Source: Rhodospirillaceae bacterium
GTDB taxonomy: Bacteria; Pseudomonadota; Alphaproteobacteria; Rhodospirillales; JABJKH01
Assembly (NCBI GenBank): GCA_018660465.1
Contig: JABJKH010000097.1
Span: 1 to 56,768, forward strand
Length of the DNA stretch: 56,768 nucleotides
Reading direction: 5' to 3'
Shown piece by piece: positions 25,862 to 34,320 of the stretch. Both the position numbers and the translations under genes were made by a program. Positions within the stretch are counted from its first letter, which is position 1. Each line of letters starts with the position of its first letter. The notes under the pieces were generated by a model, which saw nothing but the letters and a program-made list of their open reading frames with translations, made no database searches and was not told the DNA's origin.

Positions 25862-26836
25862 ATGACTAAAGCAATCCGTATTCACGAAACCGGCGGCCCA
25901 GAAGTTATGAAGTGGGAAGATGTAGACGTCGGTGCACCCGGAGAAGGGCAAGTCAGACTCCGCCAAACCGCCATGGGTCTAAACTTCATCGATTGTTACC
26001 ACCGCATGGGACTGTATCCCTTGCCCTCTTTGCCCGCTGTCATCGGTGCTGAAGCCGCTGGCGTGGTTGAAGAAGTCGGACCTGACGTGACGGGCCTAAC
26101 TGTCGGCCAACGGGTTGCCTACGCCCCTGTACCGGGCGCGTATGCGGAAGAACGTCTGGTTCCGGCTGCTAAGCTTATCGCCATCCCCGATGGGGTCACC
26201 GATGAACAGGCAGCGTCCATGATGCTCCAAGGTATGACCGCAAGATTCCTGGTCAAAAAGACCTATGCCATCCAATCTGGCGACACGATCTTAATTCACG
26301 CCGCTGCCGGCGGTGTTGGCTCGATCGTTTGTCAGTGGGCCAAGCACTTGGGCGCAACCGTCATCGGCACCGTTGGTTCTGATGAAAAAGCTGAATTGGC
26401 TAAGGCGAATGGCTGCGACTATCCGATTGTCTATACACGGGAGAGCTTTAAAGACCGGGTTCTGGAAATCACCGATGGCGAAGGACTGCCGGTGGTCTAT
26501 GATTCGATTGGTAAAGATACGTTTGATGATTCTTTAGACTGTCTTCGCCCGTTGGGCACCATGGTTACCTTCGGCAACGCATCCGGCCCCGTACCCCCAA
26601 TGGCGCCGAATATACTCGCCGGCAAGGGCTCGCTCTTTCTGACACGGCCCGGGCTGGTTCATTACACTGGCAAGCGGGAAGACCTTGTTGAGACGGCGAA
26701 TGATCTGTTCGATGTGGTCGCAAATGGGCACGTCAAGGTATCGGTCAATCAGACCTACGCGCTAAAGGATGCAGCCCAGGCACACATCGACCTAGAAGCC
26801 CGGAAAACAACGGGCTCAACCATTTTCTTACCGTAA
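25862..26836 (+). CDS. NADPH:quinone oxidoreductase (zinc-free MDR family)
   Basis: 324 residues. Medium-chain dehydrogenase/reductase fold without zinc ligands. The N-terminal catalytic domain has TGGPEVMKWEDVDVGAPGEGQV and NFIDCYHRMGLYPLPSLPAVIGAEAAGVVEEVG. The nucleotide-binding domain has HAAAGGVGSIVCQWAKHLGATVIGT. The length and sequence order match QorA-type quinone reductases, which reduce quinones with NADPH and may protect against electrophiles. The physiological substrate cannot be read. Convergent with rho. Confidence 0.93.
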   Translation: MTKAIRIHETGGPEVMKWEDVDVGAPGEGQVRLRQTAMGLNFIDCYHRMGLYPLPSLPAVIGAEAAGVVEEVGPDVTGLTVGQRVAYAPVPGAYAEERLVPAAKLIAIPDGVTDEQAASMMLQGMTARFLVKKTYAIQSGDTILIHAAAGGVGSIVCQWAKHLGATVIGTVGSDEKAELAKANGCDYPIVYTRESFKDRVLEITDGEGLPVVYDSIGKDTFDDSLDCLRPLGTMVTFGNASGPVPPMAPNILAGKGSLFLTRPGLVHYTGKREDLVETANDLFDVVANGHVKVSVNQTYALKDAAQAHIDLEARKTTGSTIFLP

Positions 26837-26854
26837 TGAATTAAACAACTGGGT

Positions 26855-26880
26855 AGGGCGGTTCTTAGTTGAGCCGCTCT
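26855..26880. terminator. weak bidirectional hairpin between the quinone reductase gene and rho
   Basis: AGGGCGGTTC / GAGCCGCTCT forms a 10-bp stem with two wobble pairs and a six-base loop in the 54-bp convergent gap. There is no T-tract, so factor-independent termination would be weak. Confidence 0.4.
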
Positions 26881-26890
26881 ACATATTCCC

Positions 26891-28147
26891 TTAGGTATTC
26901 ATTGAATCAAAGAAGTCCTCGTTATTCTTCGAATCTTTCAATTTGCCCAGCAGGAACTCCATGGCGTCGACAACGCCCATAGGCATGAGGATTCGCCGTA
27001 GCACCCACATTTTCGAAAGAGTACCCTTATCGATCAGCAGTTCTTCCTTACGGGTACCAGACTTCGTAATATCAATGCCCGGGAACACGCGCTTATCAAT
27101 AAGTTTGCGATCCAGCAGAATCTCCGAATTGCCTGTGCCTTTAAATTCTTCAAAAATCACTTCGTCCATACGCGAGCCCGTATCCACCAGGGCCGTCGCG
27201 ATAATAGTCAATGAGCCGCCTTCCTCAATATTACGCGCGGCACCAAAGAAACGCTTAGGTCGTTGCAACGCATTGGCGTCAACACCACCCGTTAGAACTT
27301 TACCCGATGACGGCACGACTGTGTTATAGGCGCGTGCCAGTCTGGTAATAGAATCCAACAAAATCACCACATCTCGCTTGTGCTCAACCAAACGTTTCGC
27401 CTTGGCAATTACCATTTCAGCAACCTGAACGTGGCGCGACGCCGGCTCATCAAAAGTTGAACTGACGACTTCGCCTTTAACTGAACGGTCCATGTCCGTA
27501 ACTTCTTCGGGCCGTTCGTCGATTAAGAGGACGATCAGGTAACATTCTGGGTGATTGGCCGCGATTGCGTGGGCAACGTTCTGCAACATGACCGTTTTAC
27601 CCGTCCGTGGCGGTGCCACGATAAGCGCCCGCTGGCCCTTACCAATGGGACTAACCAGATCAATTACTCGGGTTGTTTTATCTTTTAATTCCGGATCATC
27701 GACTTCCATCTTCAGGCGTTCGTCTGGATAAAGCGGCGTTAGGTTATCAAAATTGATCCGATGGCGAACCTTATTCGGTTCTTCAAAATTAATATCAATC
27801 ACCTTCAACAGTGCAAAATACCGTTCACCGTCTTTTGGCGAGCGAATTTCCCCGTCTACCGTGTCACCCGTGCGAAGTCCGAAGCGTCTTACCTGGCTGG
27901 GCGAGACATAGATATCGTCCGGCCCCGGTAAATAGTTCGCTTCCGGCGACCGGAGAAAACCAAATCCATCTTGCAACACCTCCAAAACCCCATCGCCGAA
28001 GATAGATTCTTCGTTCTCAGCGAGCGTCTTCAAAATTGCGAACATCATGTCCTGCTTTCGCAGAGTACTGGCGTTCTCAATTTCCAATTCTTCAGCAAAA
28101 GCCAAAAGATCGGCGGGTGTTTTTTGTTTTAGTTCCTTGAGTTTCAT
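26891..28147 (-). CDS. rho: transcription termination factor Rho
   Basis: 418 residues. Begins [20 protein letters not shown]. The RNA-binding cold-shock-like domain ([39 protein letters not shown]), Walker A ([15 protein letters not shown]), Walker B ([13 protein letters not shown]) and the [38 protein letters not shown] segment are all present. A hexameric RNA helicase ending transcription. It sits between hemJ and the quinone reductase gene, as commonly in origin-proximal regions of alphaproteobacteria. The 248-bp gap upstream (28148-28395) shows no further gene. Confidence 0.98.
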   Translation of the reverse strand: MKLKELKQKTPADLLAFAEELEIENASTLRKQDMMFAILKTLAENEESIFGDGVLEVLQDGFGFLRSPEANYLPGPDDIYVSPSQVRRFGLRTGDTVDGEIRSPKDGERYFALLKVIDINFEEPNKVRHRINFDNLTPLYPDERLKMEVDDPELKDKTTRVIDLVSPIGKGQRALIVAPPRTGKTVMLQNVAHAIAANHPECYLIVLLIDERPEEVTDMDRSVKGEVVSSTFDEPASRHVQVAEMVIAKAKRLVEHKRDVVILLDSITRLARAYNTVVPSSGKVLTGGVDANALQRPKRFFGAARNIEEGGSLTIIATALVDTGSRMDEVIFEEFKGTGNSEILLDRKLIDKRVFPGIDITKSGTRKEELLIDKGTLSKMWVLRRILMPMGVVDAMEFLLGKLKDSKNNEDFFDSMNT

Positions 28148-28395
28148 TGGTGAACTTTACAGTTTAATTTAAGGTGAGAAGATAGCGGATACCGTTGAAT
28201 ACGGCGGGACTTTGGCAACATCGGTTAAAAATAAACCAATTGACCTAAAATAATTCTGGTTCGGCGATTACGAACTTCTGTTGTCGGAAAATTTTTGGAA
28301 ATGGCCCCACCCAGCAAACAGGTTCGACCCGCAGACGAACCAGCATTAACCAAACTCGGTATTTAAGTCAATCGAAGATTTAATTTATGCCGTTC

Positions 28396-28845
28396 CTAAA
28401 ACGGTTTTACCACGGCAAATATCACGATGATAATCATCAGCAGGGTCGGAATTTCGTTGGCATAACGGTAAAACTTTTGCGGTCGGGTATTCCGGTCCTC
28501 GGCAAAATCCCTACGCCACCCGGCCATAACCATATGCGTAACCACAAGAACAAAAGCCGCGAACAGCTTGATAAGTAGCCAAATTTGCAGCCACGCGCCC
28601 TCAGGCTGCGCGGCGATGAGGATGCCACCAAATATTAACGACGCTAACATCGCGGGTGTCATGATCGCGCGCAAAAGCCGACGTTCCATCACCTTGAGCG
28701 TTTCTGACAATTCCGAGCCCGCAATTGTTTCTGTGTGATAAACGAACAGCCGAGGCAGGTACAAAAGCCCCGCCATCCACGCGATGACGCTGATAATATG
28801 GGCCGCTTTTACATAAAGATAGGCTTCTACAGAGAGATCAATCAT
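28396..28845 (-). CDS. hemJ: protoporphyrinogen oxidase HemJ
   Basis: 149 residues, four predicted membrane helices (about 10-30, 55-77, 83-103, 128-147). Conserved LYVKAAHIISVIAWMAGLLYLPRLFVYHTE carries the essential histidine and the RLFVYH motif, and later YRYANEIPTLLMI is also typical. HemJ converts protoporphyrinogen IX to protoporphyrin IX in bacteria lacking HemG and HemY. It follows hemE and hemH, so the last three haem steps (decarboxylation, oxidation, iron insertion) are encoded side by side, apart from coproporphyrinogen oxidase. Confidence 0.94.
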   Translation of the reverse strand: MIDLSVEAYLYVKAAHIISVIAWMAGLLYLPRLFVYHTETIAGSELSETLKVMERRLLRAIMTPAMLASLIFGGILIAAQPEGAWLQIWLLIKLFAAFVLVVTHMVMAGWRRDFAEDRNTRPQKFYRYANEIPTLLMIIIVIFAVVKPF

Positions 28846-28872
28846 CGAATTACCCGTCTTTATTTCAAAGAC

Positions 28873-29925
28873 TTACTCTATGAGAGGCTTATCCCATACA
28901 CACCGGGAAAATCGGCGATCGCAGAATTTCCCTCCCCGAGAACAGTATAGCCCTGACTCGTCCTTCAATGTCACGTGAATAATATCGGCCAAGCCGCGAA
29001 TAAACGAACCATGAGCGCTTACTGTCGGGATTCGATGATATGTAGGAACGCCTTTACCTTTAGCATAATCCCTAAATTCCAAATCTAACTCGACCAAGGT
29101 TTCAGAATGTTCGGATACAAAGGCAATCGGCACGACGACAACGCCAACTTTGTCAGCGCCCGCTTGATCTAATTCCTCATCGATCGAGGGGCCAATCCAT
29201 TCCAGCGGACCAACCCGGCTTTGGTAACAAACACGCCAATCAAGGTCGGCGATATCCAATTTCCGGACAATGGCATCAGCTGTTTGTTTCACTTGCCCCT
29301 GATAGGGGTCACCGCCTTCTATTATTTTTTTAGGCAACCCGTGGGCGGAAAACAAAACCCGGAGAGGCGCCTCATTTGCTGCCCCCTCTAAACCTTTTCG
29401 AACCAAGTTTGCCTGCGCTTCAACCAGTCCCTCGTCCGTCGGATAACAACAGATCGCTCGGGTTGGAATATCAAGTCCTTGTTGCCTAGCATTTTTCATC
29501 CAATCCTTAACCGAGGATTCTGTCGTTGTTGTTGAAAATTGTGGGTAAAGCGGAAGAAGAACCACCTCATCAGGTGCATATGAATTAACCTCAGCAACAG
29601 TTTCAGAACTGAACGGATGCCAATACCGCATTGCGATAAATACTTTTGCTTCCAGGGAATTTTGAAGGAGCGTTTCTAAAGCCTGCGCCTGGGCGTCAGT
29701 TTGTTCCAATAACGGCGATTTACCCCCAAGATGCTGATAAATTTCACGCGCGATAGGAGCCCGCCGTTTGGAGATTAATTTTGCTAGAAGCCATCGAACT
29801 GGAGAAGGAGAGCTGATAATCGCGGGATCATTAAATAAATTAAATAAAAACGGTTGAACGGCGTCTAAGTTATCGGGACCCCCAAGATTAAATAAAACCA
29901 CCGCAATTCGTTTATCTTGGCTCAT
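28873..29925 (-). CDS. hemH: ferrochelatase
   Basis: 350 residues. Begins KRIAVVLFNLGGPDNLDAVQPFLFNLFNDPAII; also VFIAMRYWHPF, LLPLYPQFSTTTTESS, LFSAHGLPKKIIEGGDPYQGQV and CYQSRVGPLEWIGPSIDEEL, with the catalytic His/Glu region VVVPIAFVSEHSETLVELD. It inserts ferrous iron into protoporphyrin. The C-terminus has four cysteines (YCSRGGKFCDRRFSRCVW includes three, one precedes elsewhere), resembling ferrochelatases that bind a [2Fe-2S] cluster; this is inferred. It overlaps hemE by ATGA. Confidence 0.97.
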   Translation of the reverse strand: MSQDKRIAVVLFNLGGPDNLDAVQPFLFNLFNDPAIISSPSPVRWLLAKLISKRRAPIAREIYQHLGGKSPLLEQTDAQAQALETLLQNSLEAKVFIAMRYWHPFSSETVAEVNSYAPDEVVLLPLYPQFSTTTTESSVKDWMKNARQQGLDIPTRAICCYPTDEGLVEAQANLVRKGLEGAANEAPLRVLFSAHGLPKKIIEGGDPYQGQVKQTADAIVRKLDIADLDWRVCYQSRVGPLEWIGPSIDEELDQAGADKVGVVVVPIAFVSEHSETLVELDLEFRDYAKGKGVPTYHRIPTVSAHGSFIRGLADIIHVTLKDESGLYCSRGGKFCDRRFSRCVWDKPLIE

Positions 29926-30950
29926 CTTTCCGCACGAATTTGATTAATTAAGGACTCCACATGATCCGGCGATGTCCACTGCAGGACCCCATGACCCAGG
30001 TTAAAGATAAAGGGGCCATCAGAAAGCTTCTCTAAAATTTCGCGTGTTTCAGCTTCTAATGCGGGTCCACCAGCCATCAATACTTGATTATCCAAATTCC
30101 CTTGAACCGTGCAGAGGGGTTGCAGATTATTTTTCACCCAATCCAATGGCACGCCGCTGTCCAAACTCACCCCATCAACACCTGTTTCACGGATATATGT
30201 TTCATACTGAACACCGGCATGACGGGGAAATCCTATGATTGGGATATCCGGATTTTCTTTTCGAATGTTTTGAACAATTTTTATGGTTGGATCAATTACC
30301 CATCGGCGAAATTGCGATTCACTTAATACACCTGCCCAGCTATCGAACAGCTGAATGGTTTCCACACCTTCAGAAATTTGCTGATTTAAATATTGAGACG
30401 TCGCCTCAACCAAAATATCAATAAGCTGTCCAAAACCTTCCGGGTCTTCATAAGCCCAGCGCCGTGCTGTCCCACAATCCGTCCCCCCGCGCCCTTCAAC
30501 CATATAGACCGCCACAGTCCAGGGTGCTCCAGCAAAACCAATCAAAGCCGTAGATTTCGGTATTTCTTGAGATAACGTAGATACAGTCTGAAAAACGGGT
30601 GCCAAATGATCCAATACCTTATCGATCTCTAACTTACGCAACCCTTCAACCGATTGAATTGGTTCAAGTACAGGTCCCTCGCCTTCCTTAAAAGCAACCG
30701 ATTGGCCCAACGCATCAGGGATTACCAAAATATCGCTGAACAAAATTGCCGCATCTAAATCATATCGGCGCAACGGTTGTAAGGTCGCCTCCACAGCCAT
30801 CTCCGGCGTATAGCAAAAATTTAAAAAGTTTTTCGCCTTGGTCCGGAGTTCTTTATATTCTGGTAAATACCGACCCGCCTGACGCATCAACCACACAGGT
30901 GGCGGTGTCAATGGAACGCCCTTAAGAGCTTGAAGGAAAATTTTTGTCAC
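29922..30950 (-). CDS. hemE: uroporphyrinogen decarboxylase
   Basis: 342 residues from GTG at 30950. Conserved PPVWLMRQAGRYLPEYKELR near the N-terminus, AILFSDILVIPDALGQ with the catalytic Asp, IGFAGAPWTVAVYMVEG and IGFPRHAG. It converts uroporphyrinogen III to coproporphyrinogen III. It is transcribed leftward away from the proposed oriC and coupled to hemH by an ATGA overlap. In Caulobacter and Rickettsia hemE forms one flank of oriC, exactly as here. Confidence 0.97.
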   Translation of the reverse strand: MTKIFLQALKGVPLTPPPVWLMRQAGRYLPEYKELRTKAKNFLNFCYTPEMAVEATLQPLRRYDLDAAILFSDILVIPDALGQSVAFKEGEGPVLEPIQSVEGLRKLEIDKVLDHLAPVFQTVSTLSQEIPKSTALIGFAGAPWTVAVYMVEGRGGTDCGTARRWAYEDPEGFGQLIDILVEATSQYLNQQISEGVETIQLFDSWAGVLSESQFRRWVIDPTIKIVQNIRKENPDIPIIGFPRHAGVQYETYIRETGVDGVSLDSGVPLDWVKNNLQPLCTVQGNLDNQVLMAGGPALEAETREILEKLSDGPFIFNLGHGVLQWTSPDHVESLINQIRAER

Positions 30951-31383
30951 GGTTTTAAAGTTCCGATTTTAGTGGTTAGAGAAAGTTATCCCATACCCTT
31001 CTACTATATAAATTATTATATGAAATAAAGGTGTTGTGGTAGTTGGGCGGTTAGTCCTGGGGATTATCTATTATCCACAGGAAACTAGACATACCGTAAA
31101 AACCATACTCTAGAAACGTTGAATTCGTCTGGTACCCTGTTAGTTAGGAAATAAATAACCTTATCAGACGGAGATTCTATAAGTTTTTTAAAAATGGGAA
31201 TAATGGGGAAAACATGCTGGAATTCGGTGCTAAATTTTCATCTGTTTAAGGGTGGGTATAAACTCATCCATAGGGTATCACCATGTGGGATGAATATCCC
31301 TATACCTGCATAATTTTACCTGTAGTATGCAACGGAACGTGTTATCCCCAATTTGTCCATAGCTGCAAAATTCTAGGCATTTT
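30951..31383. other. oriC: putative chromosomal replication origin (oriC)
   Basis: This 433-bp gene-free, AT-rich interval lies between divergent hemE and ppsR (the gene called RP001 in Rickettsia), the conserved oriC position in Caulobacter and Rickettsia (established). Within it are a perfect DnaA box TTATCCACA (31071-31079), a one-mismatch box TTATCCCCA (31342-31350) and weaker matches (TTATCCCAT 30986-30994; TCATCCATA 31264-31272; TTGTCCATA 31354-31362). An unwinding-prone AT stretch spans about 31001-31030. Partition genes and two parS sites lie 9-12 kb away. No CtrA-type TTAA-N7-TTAA site was found. Exact boundaries are unknown. Confidence 0.88.
31071..31079 (+). promoter_or_regulatory. 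DnaA box, perfect consensus
   Basis: TTATCCACA, the strict high-affinity DnaA box, inside the proposed oriC. Confidence 0.85.
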
Positions 31384-32202
31384 ATGAAAATCCTCCATCT
31401 GCACCTTATTTCCGATTCCACTGGTGAAACGACGAGTTTAGTCGGTCGGGCCAGCCTGGCTCAGTTCGAAGACATTCGCGCAATCGAACATCTTTGGAAT
31501 ATGGTTCGAAATGAAAAACAGGTTCACGAAGCTCTGGCCGGGATTGCCGCGCATAAGGGGTTCGTCCTTTATACCTTGGTCGATGGTACTTTACGAAAAG
31601 TACTCGAAGACGGTTGTCGCAAGTTGAATGTTCCATATGTTCCGGTCATTGATCCTGTCGTCGCCGCCATGGGGGCCCACCTAGGGGAAGAAGTAACGGC
31701 GCAAAGTGGCGGCCAGCATGTCATGGATGCGGATTATTTTAACCGCATTGAAGCCATGCAATTTGTTCTCGCCCATGATGATGGCCAGGCGGCCTGGAAT
31801 TTAAATGAAGCAGACGTCCTGATCCTTGGGGTTTCTAGAACATCGAAAACACCGACCTGTGTTTACTTGGCCAACCGCGGCATAAAGGCTGCAAATATCC
31901 CAATTGTTCCAGGCGTTCCCGTGCCCGAAGAACTTTATACCGCCAACGTTCCCTTAATTGTCGGCTTAACCAAAGATCCCCGTCAGCTGGTACAAATCAG
32001 GCGCAACCGATTGCGGATGCTGCAACAAGATGAAGAAACCGACTACATCGACTTGGAAACGGTTTCTGAAGAAGTTGGAGATGCGCGCAGGCTTTATACA
32101 AAAAATGATTGGCCGATTATCGACGTTTCGCGAAAATCCATCGAGGAAACCGCGGCAACGATTTTGCAAATGTATAACCGGATCACGGGGCCGGTTTCCT
32201 GA
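31384..32202 (+). CDS. ppsR: pyruvate, phosphate dikinase / PEP synthase regulatory protein
   Basis: 272 residues of the DUF299 kinase-pyrophosphorylase family. LHLISDSTGETTS near the N-terminus, the P-loop-like GVSRTSKTPTCVYLANRG and NVPLIVGLTKDPRQLVQIRRNRLRML are characteristic. It switches PEP synthase or pyruvate phosphate dikinase off by ADP-dependent phosphorylation and on by phosphorolysis. It is the first gene rightward of oriC (the RP001 orthologue). The stop codon appears to overlap the start of maf. Confidence 0.95.
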   Translation: MKILHLHLISDSTGETTSLVGRASLAQFEDIRAIEHLWNMVRNEKQVHEALAGIAAHKGFVLYTLVDGTLRKVLEDGCRKLNVPYVPVIDPVVAAMGAHLGEEVTAQSGGQHVMDADYFNRIEAMQFVLAHDDGQAAWNLNEADVLILGVSRTSKTPTCVYLANRGIKAANIPIVPGVPVPEELYTANVPLIVGLTKDPRQLVQIRRNRLRMLQQDEETDYIDLETVSEEVGDARRLYTKNDWPIIDVSRKSIEETAATILQMYNRITGPVS

Positions 32203-32807
32203 AAAACAGTTCAAAAAAACTGATTCTTGCGTCGGCCAGTACGGGTCGCTCCAGCGTACTGAAAAATGCTGGTGTTGAATTTTTGCAAATCACATCGGGC
32301 GTTGACGAAGATGCCCTAAAGCTGGAGGCCGAGAAAGAAAATCTCTCACCAGAAAAAATCGCCGTACGCTTGGCAGGTGCCAAGGCACGGGCTGTCTCTT
32401 TAGAAAAATTGGACGCCTTCGTTATAGGTGCTGATCAAGTGTTGCAGTGTGAAGGCAGCTTGTTCGATAAGCCCCGAAACGCGGAAGAAGCCCTCGCACA
32501 CCTAAAAATTTTTCAAGGCACGACCCACCAGCTCATCAGCAGCGTTGCATTGGTTTTTAAGGGCGAAACCCGGTGGGTGCATACAGAAACGGCAACGATG
32601 ACCATGCGACCCTTGAGCGACAACACCCTTGAGCGCTACCTTGACGCCTGCGGGCCGGAGGTGTTGGAATCTGTCGGCGTCTATCGTTTGGAGGGGATCG
32701 GTGCCACTTTATTCGAAAAAATCGATGGTGACTATTTCACAATCTTAGGCCTTCCTTTATTGCCATTACTCGCGTGCCTACGAGACGAAGAAATTATATC
32801 GGACTGA
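32199..32807 (+). CDS. maf: Maf-family nucleotide pyrophosphatase, likely CTG start
   Basis: About 202 residues. Family landmarks: KLILASASTGRSSVLKNAGVEF, VDEDALK, AVRLAGAKARAV, VIGADQVL, FDKPRNAEEA, VGVYRLEGIGATLFEKIDGDYFTILGLPLLPL. Maf proteins hydrolyse non-canonical or dNTP/UTP-type nucleotides. The conserved N-terminus begins before any ATG, GTG or TTG; in this frame the only sensible initiators between the upstream stop (32175) and the motif are CTG at 32199 and CTG at 32220. CTG at 32199 overlaps the ppsR stop as CTGA, so coupled initiation there is preferred. A TTG at 32283 would delete the catalytic loop and is unlikely. Confidence 0.88.
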   Translation: MKNSSKKLILASASTGRSSVLKNAGVEFLQITSGVDEDALKLEAEKENLSPEKIAVRLAGAKARAVSLEKLDAFVIGADQVLQCEGSLFDKPRNAEEALAHLKIFQGTTHQLISSVALVFKGETRWVHTETATMTMRPLSDNTLERYLDACGPEVLESVGVYRLEGIGATLFEKIDGDYFTILGLPLLPLLACLRDEEIISD

Positions 32808-32816
32808 ACAATTCCT

Positions 32817-33662
32817 ATGGCAAACAACAATACAATCAAAGCAGGTGTCATAGGGTGGCCGGTAAGCCATTCTTTGTCACCCCGCCTGCATGGGTTTTGG
32901 CTCAAGAAATACGGCATTGATGGAACGTATGATCCTATCGCTGTCGAACCCGAAAAATTAGAGAGCAGGCTCAAATCATTAAGTGAACAGGGGTTCGCTG
33001 GCACCAACGTAACCGTTCCCCATAAAGAAGCTGCCTTACGAGCTGTTGATGAAATTGATGATCATGCTCGGCGGATTGGGGCTGTGAATACAATTGTTGT
33101 GCTTACGGATGGACGCCTTAGGGGCAGCAATACGGATGGCTTCGGATTCCTGGAAAATTTAAAAGCCGGCGCGCCTGAATGGCGCGCCGAAGAAGGGCCT
33201 GCCATAATCCTAGGCGCTGGCGGTGCATCAAGAGCAGTCGCCGCAGCTTTAGTTGATGCAGGTGTCCCCGAAATTAGCCTGGTTAATCGAACGGAGTCTC
33301 GCGCAACGGAAGTTGCCCAAGAAATCGGCGGACCTATAAAAATAATTCCTTGGAATCAGCGCGAAGATGTTTTGGAAGATGCAACAGTGGTGGTCAATAC
33401 AACGATATTGGGAATGGTCGGCAAACCACCGCTTGAATTGTCGTTAAAACTATTACCCAAAGCCGCCTTGGTGACGGACATTGTTTATGCGCCGCTGGAG
33501 ACAACTCTGCTGAAAGATGCAAGAGCACAAGGCAATCCAACCGTGGATGGATTGGGAATGTTATTGCATCAAGCACGTCCTGGTTTCGCCGCTTGGTTTG
33601 GCCAGGAGCCCGAAGTCACACTTGAACTTCGGAGCCACGTTCTCGCAGGTATGGCAGGCTAG
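32817..33662 (+). CDS. aroE: shikimate dehydrogenase
   Basis: 281 residues. Begins with IKAGVIGWPVSHSLSPRLHGFWL (shikimate-binding), then GTNVTVPHKEAAL with the catalytic Lys, GAVNTIV, SNTDGFGFLENL, the NADP motif ILGAGGASRAVAAAL and LVNRTESRATEVA. It reduces 3-dehydroshikimate to shikimate with NADPH in aromatic amino-acid synthesis. The coaE start follows its stop by four bases, so maf-aroE-coaE-dnaQ is likely one operon leading away from oriC. Confidence 0.97.
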   Translation: MANNNTIKAGVIGWPVSHSLSPRLHGFWLKKYGIDGTYDPIAVEPEKLESRLKSLSEQGFAGTNVTVPHKEAALRAVDEIDDHARRIGAVNTIVVLTDGRLRGSNTDGFGFLENLKAGAPEWRAEEGPAIILGAGGASRAVAAALVDAGVPEISLVNRTESRATEVAQEIGGPIKIIPWNQREDVLEDATVVVNTTILGMVGKPPLELSLKLLPKAALVTDIVYAPLETTLLKDARAQGNPTVDGLGMLLHQARPGFAAWFGQEPEVTLELRSHVLAGMAG

Positions 33663-33666
33663 GGAT

Positions 33667-34290
33667 ATGGTGATACTCGGCCTGACCGGATCCATCGCCA
33701 TGGGTAAAACCGAAGCCGCTAAAGCTTTTCGCCGTTTGGGCGTTCATGTCCATGATGCAGATAAAGTAGTTCATGGATTGATGGCGCGCGGTGGTTTGGC
33801 GGTGGATCAGGTTCAGGCTTTGTTTCCGGAGTCCGTGAAGGATGGGCGGGTTGATCGCACAGCATTGGGGCAACGGGTATTCGGTGACGCCGACGATTTG
33901 CGAAATCTAGAAGCCATCTTGCATCCCTTGGTTCATAAGGCGGAGCGTCGTTTTTTATCGGCGGCAGCACGGCGCGGCGAGAAAATCGTCGTTTTGGATA
34001 TTCCGTTGTTATTTGAAACGGGCGGCGAGGGTCGGTGTGATCTTGTTGCTGTTGTGACGGCACCGACGCGAATTCAACACGCCCGCGTTTTAAATCGTCC
34101 CGGCATGACCGCCGACCGACTTTTAAAAATTCTTGATCGTCAAATGCCAGACGCTGAAAAATGCGAACGGGCTAATTTTATTATACCGACCGGATTGGGC
34201 CACGCTCTCAGCTTGCGCGTGATTAAGAACATCGTCAGAGTGGTACGAACCATACCAACGCAAAAATGGCGACCGGGCTATGGCAGCTAA
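33667..34290 (+). CDS. coaE: dephospho-CoA kinase
   Basis: 207 residues from ATG at 33667; the frame is open further upstream within aroE, but the family starts at the P-loop. MVILGLTGSIAMGKTEAAKAF is the ATP-binding loop. HDADKVVHGL, LEAILHPLVHKAERRF and VVLDIPLLFETGGEGRCD follow, all typical. It catalyses the last step of coenzyme A synthesis. The alphaproteobacterial neighbours aroE and dnaQ are in the usual order. Confidence 0.96.
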   Translation: MVILGLTGSIAMGKTEAAKAFRRLGVHVHDADKVVHGLMARGGLAVDQVQALFPESVKDGRVDRTALGQRVFGDADDLRNLEAILHPLVHKAERRFLSAAARRGEKIVVLDIPLLFETGGEGRCDLVAVVTAPTRIQHARVLNRPGMTADRLLKILDRQMPDAEKCERANFIIPTGLGHALSLRVIKNIVRVVRTIPTQKWRPGYGS

Positions 34291-34320
34291 ACTTTTACAC
34301 AATGATCGGTAGAAACCTTC

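Noticed and set aside
28967-28982. Third parS-like site (CACGTG) inside hemH
   Set aside because: Only the central 8 bases match; flanks differ in most positions.
30951-31383. CtrA-binding sites (TTAA-N7-TTAA) in oriC
   Set aside because: TTAA elements are present but none with the seven-base spacing.
32283-32807. Maf starting at TTG 32283
   Set aside because: The conserved LILASAS catalytic loop lies upstream in the same open frame, so this start would give an inactive protein.
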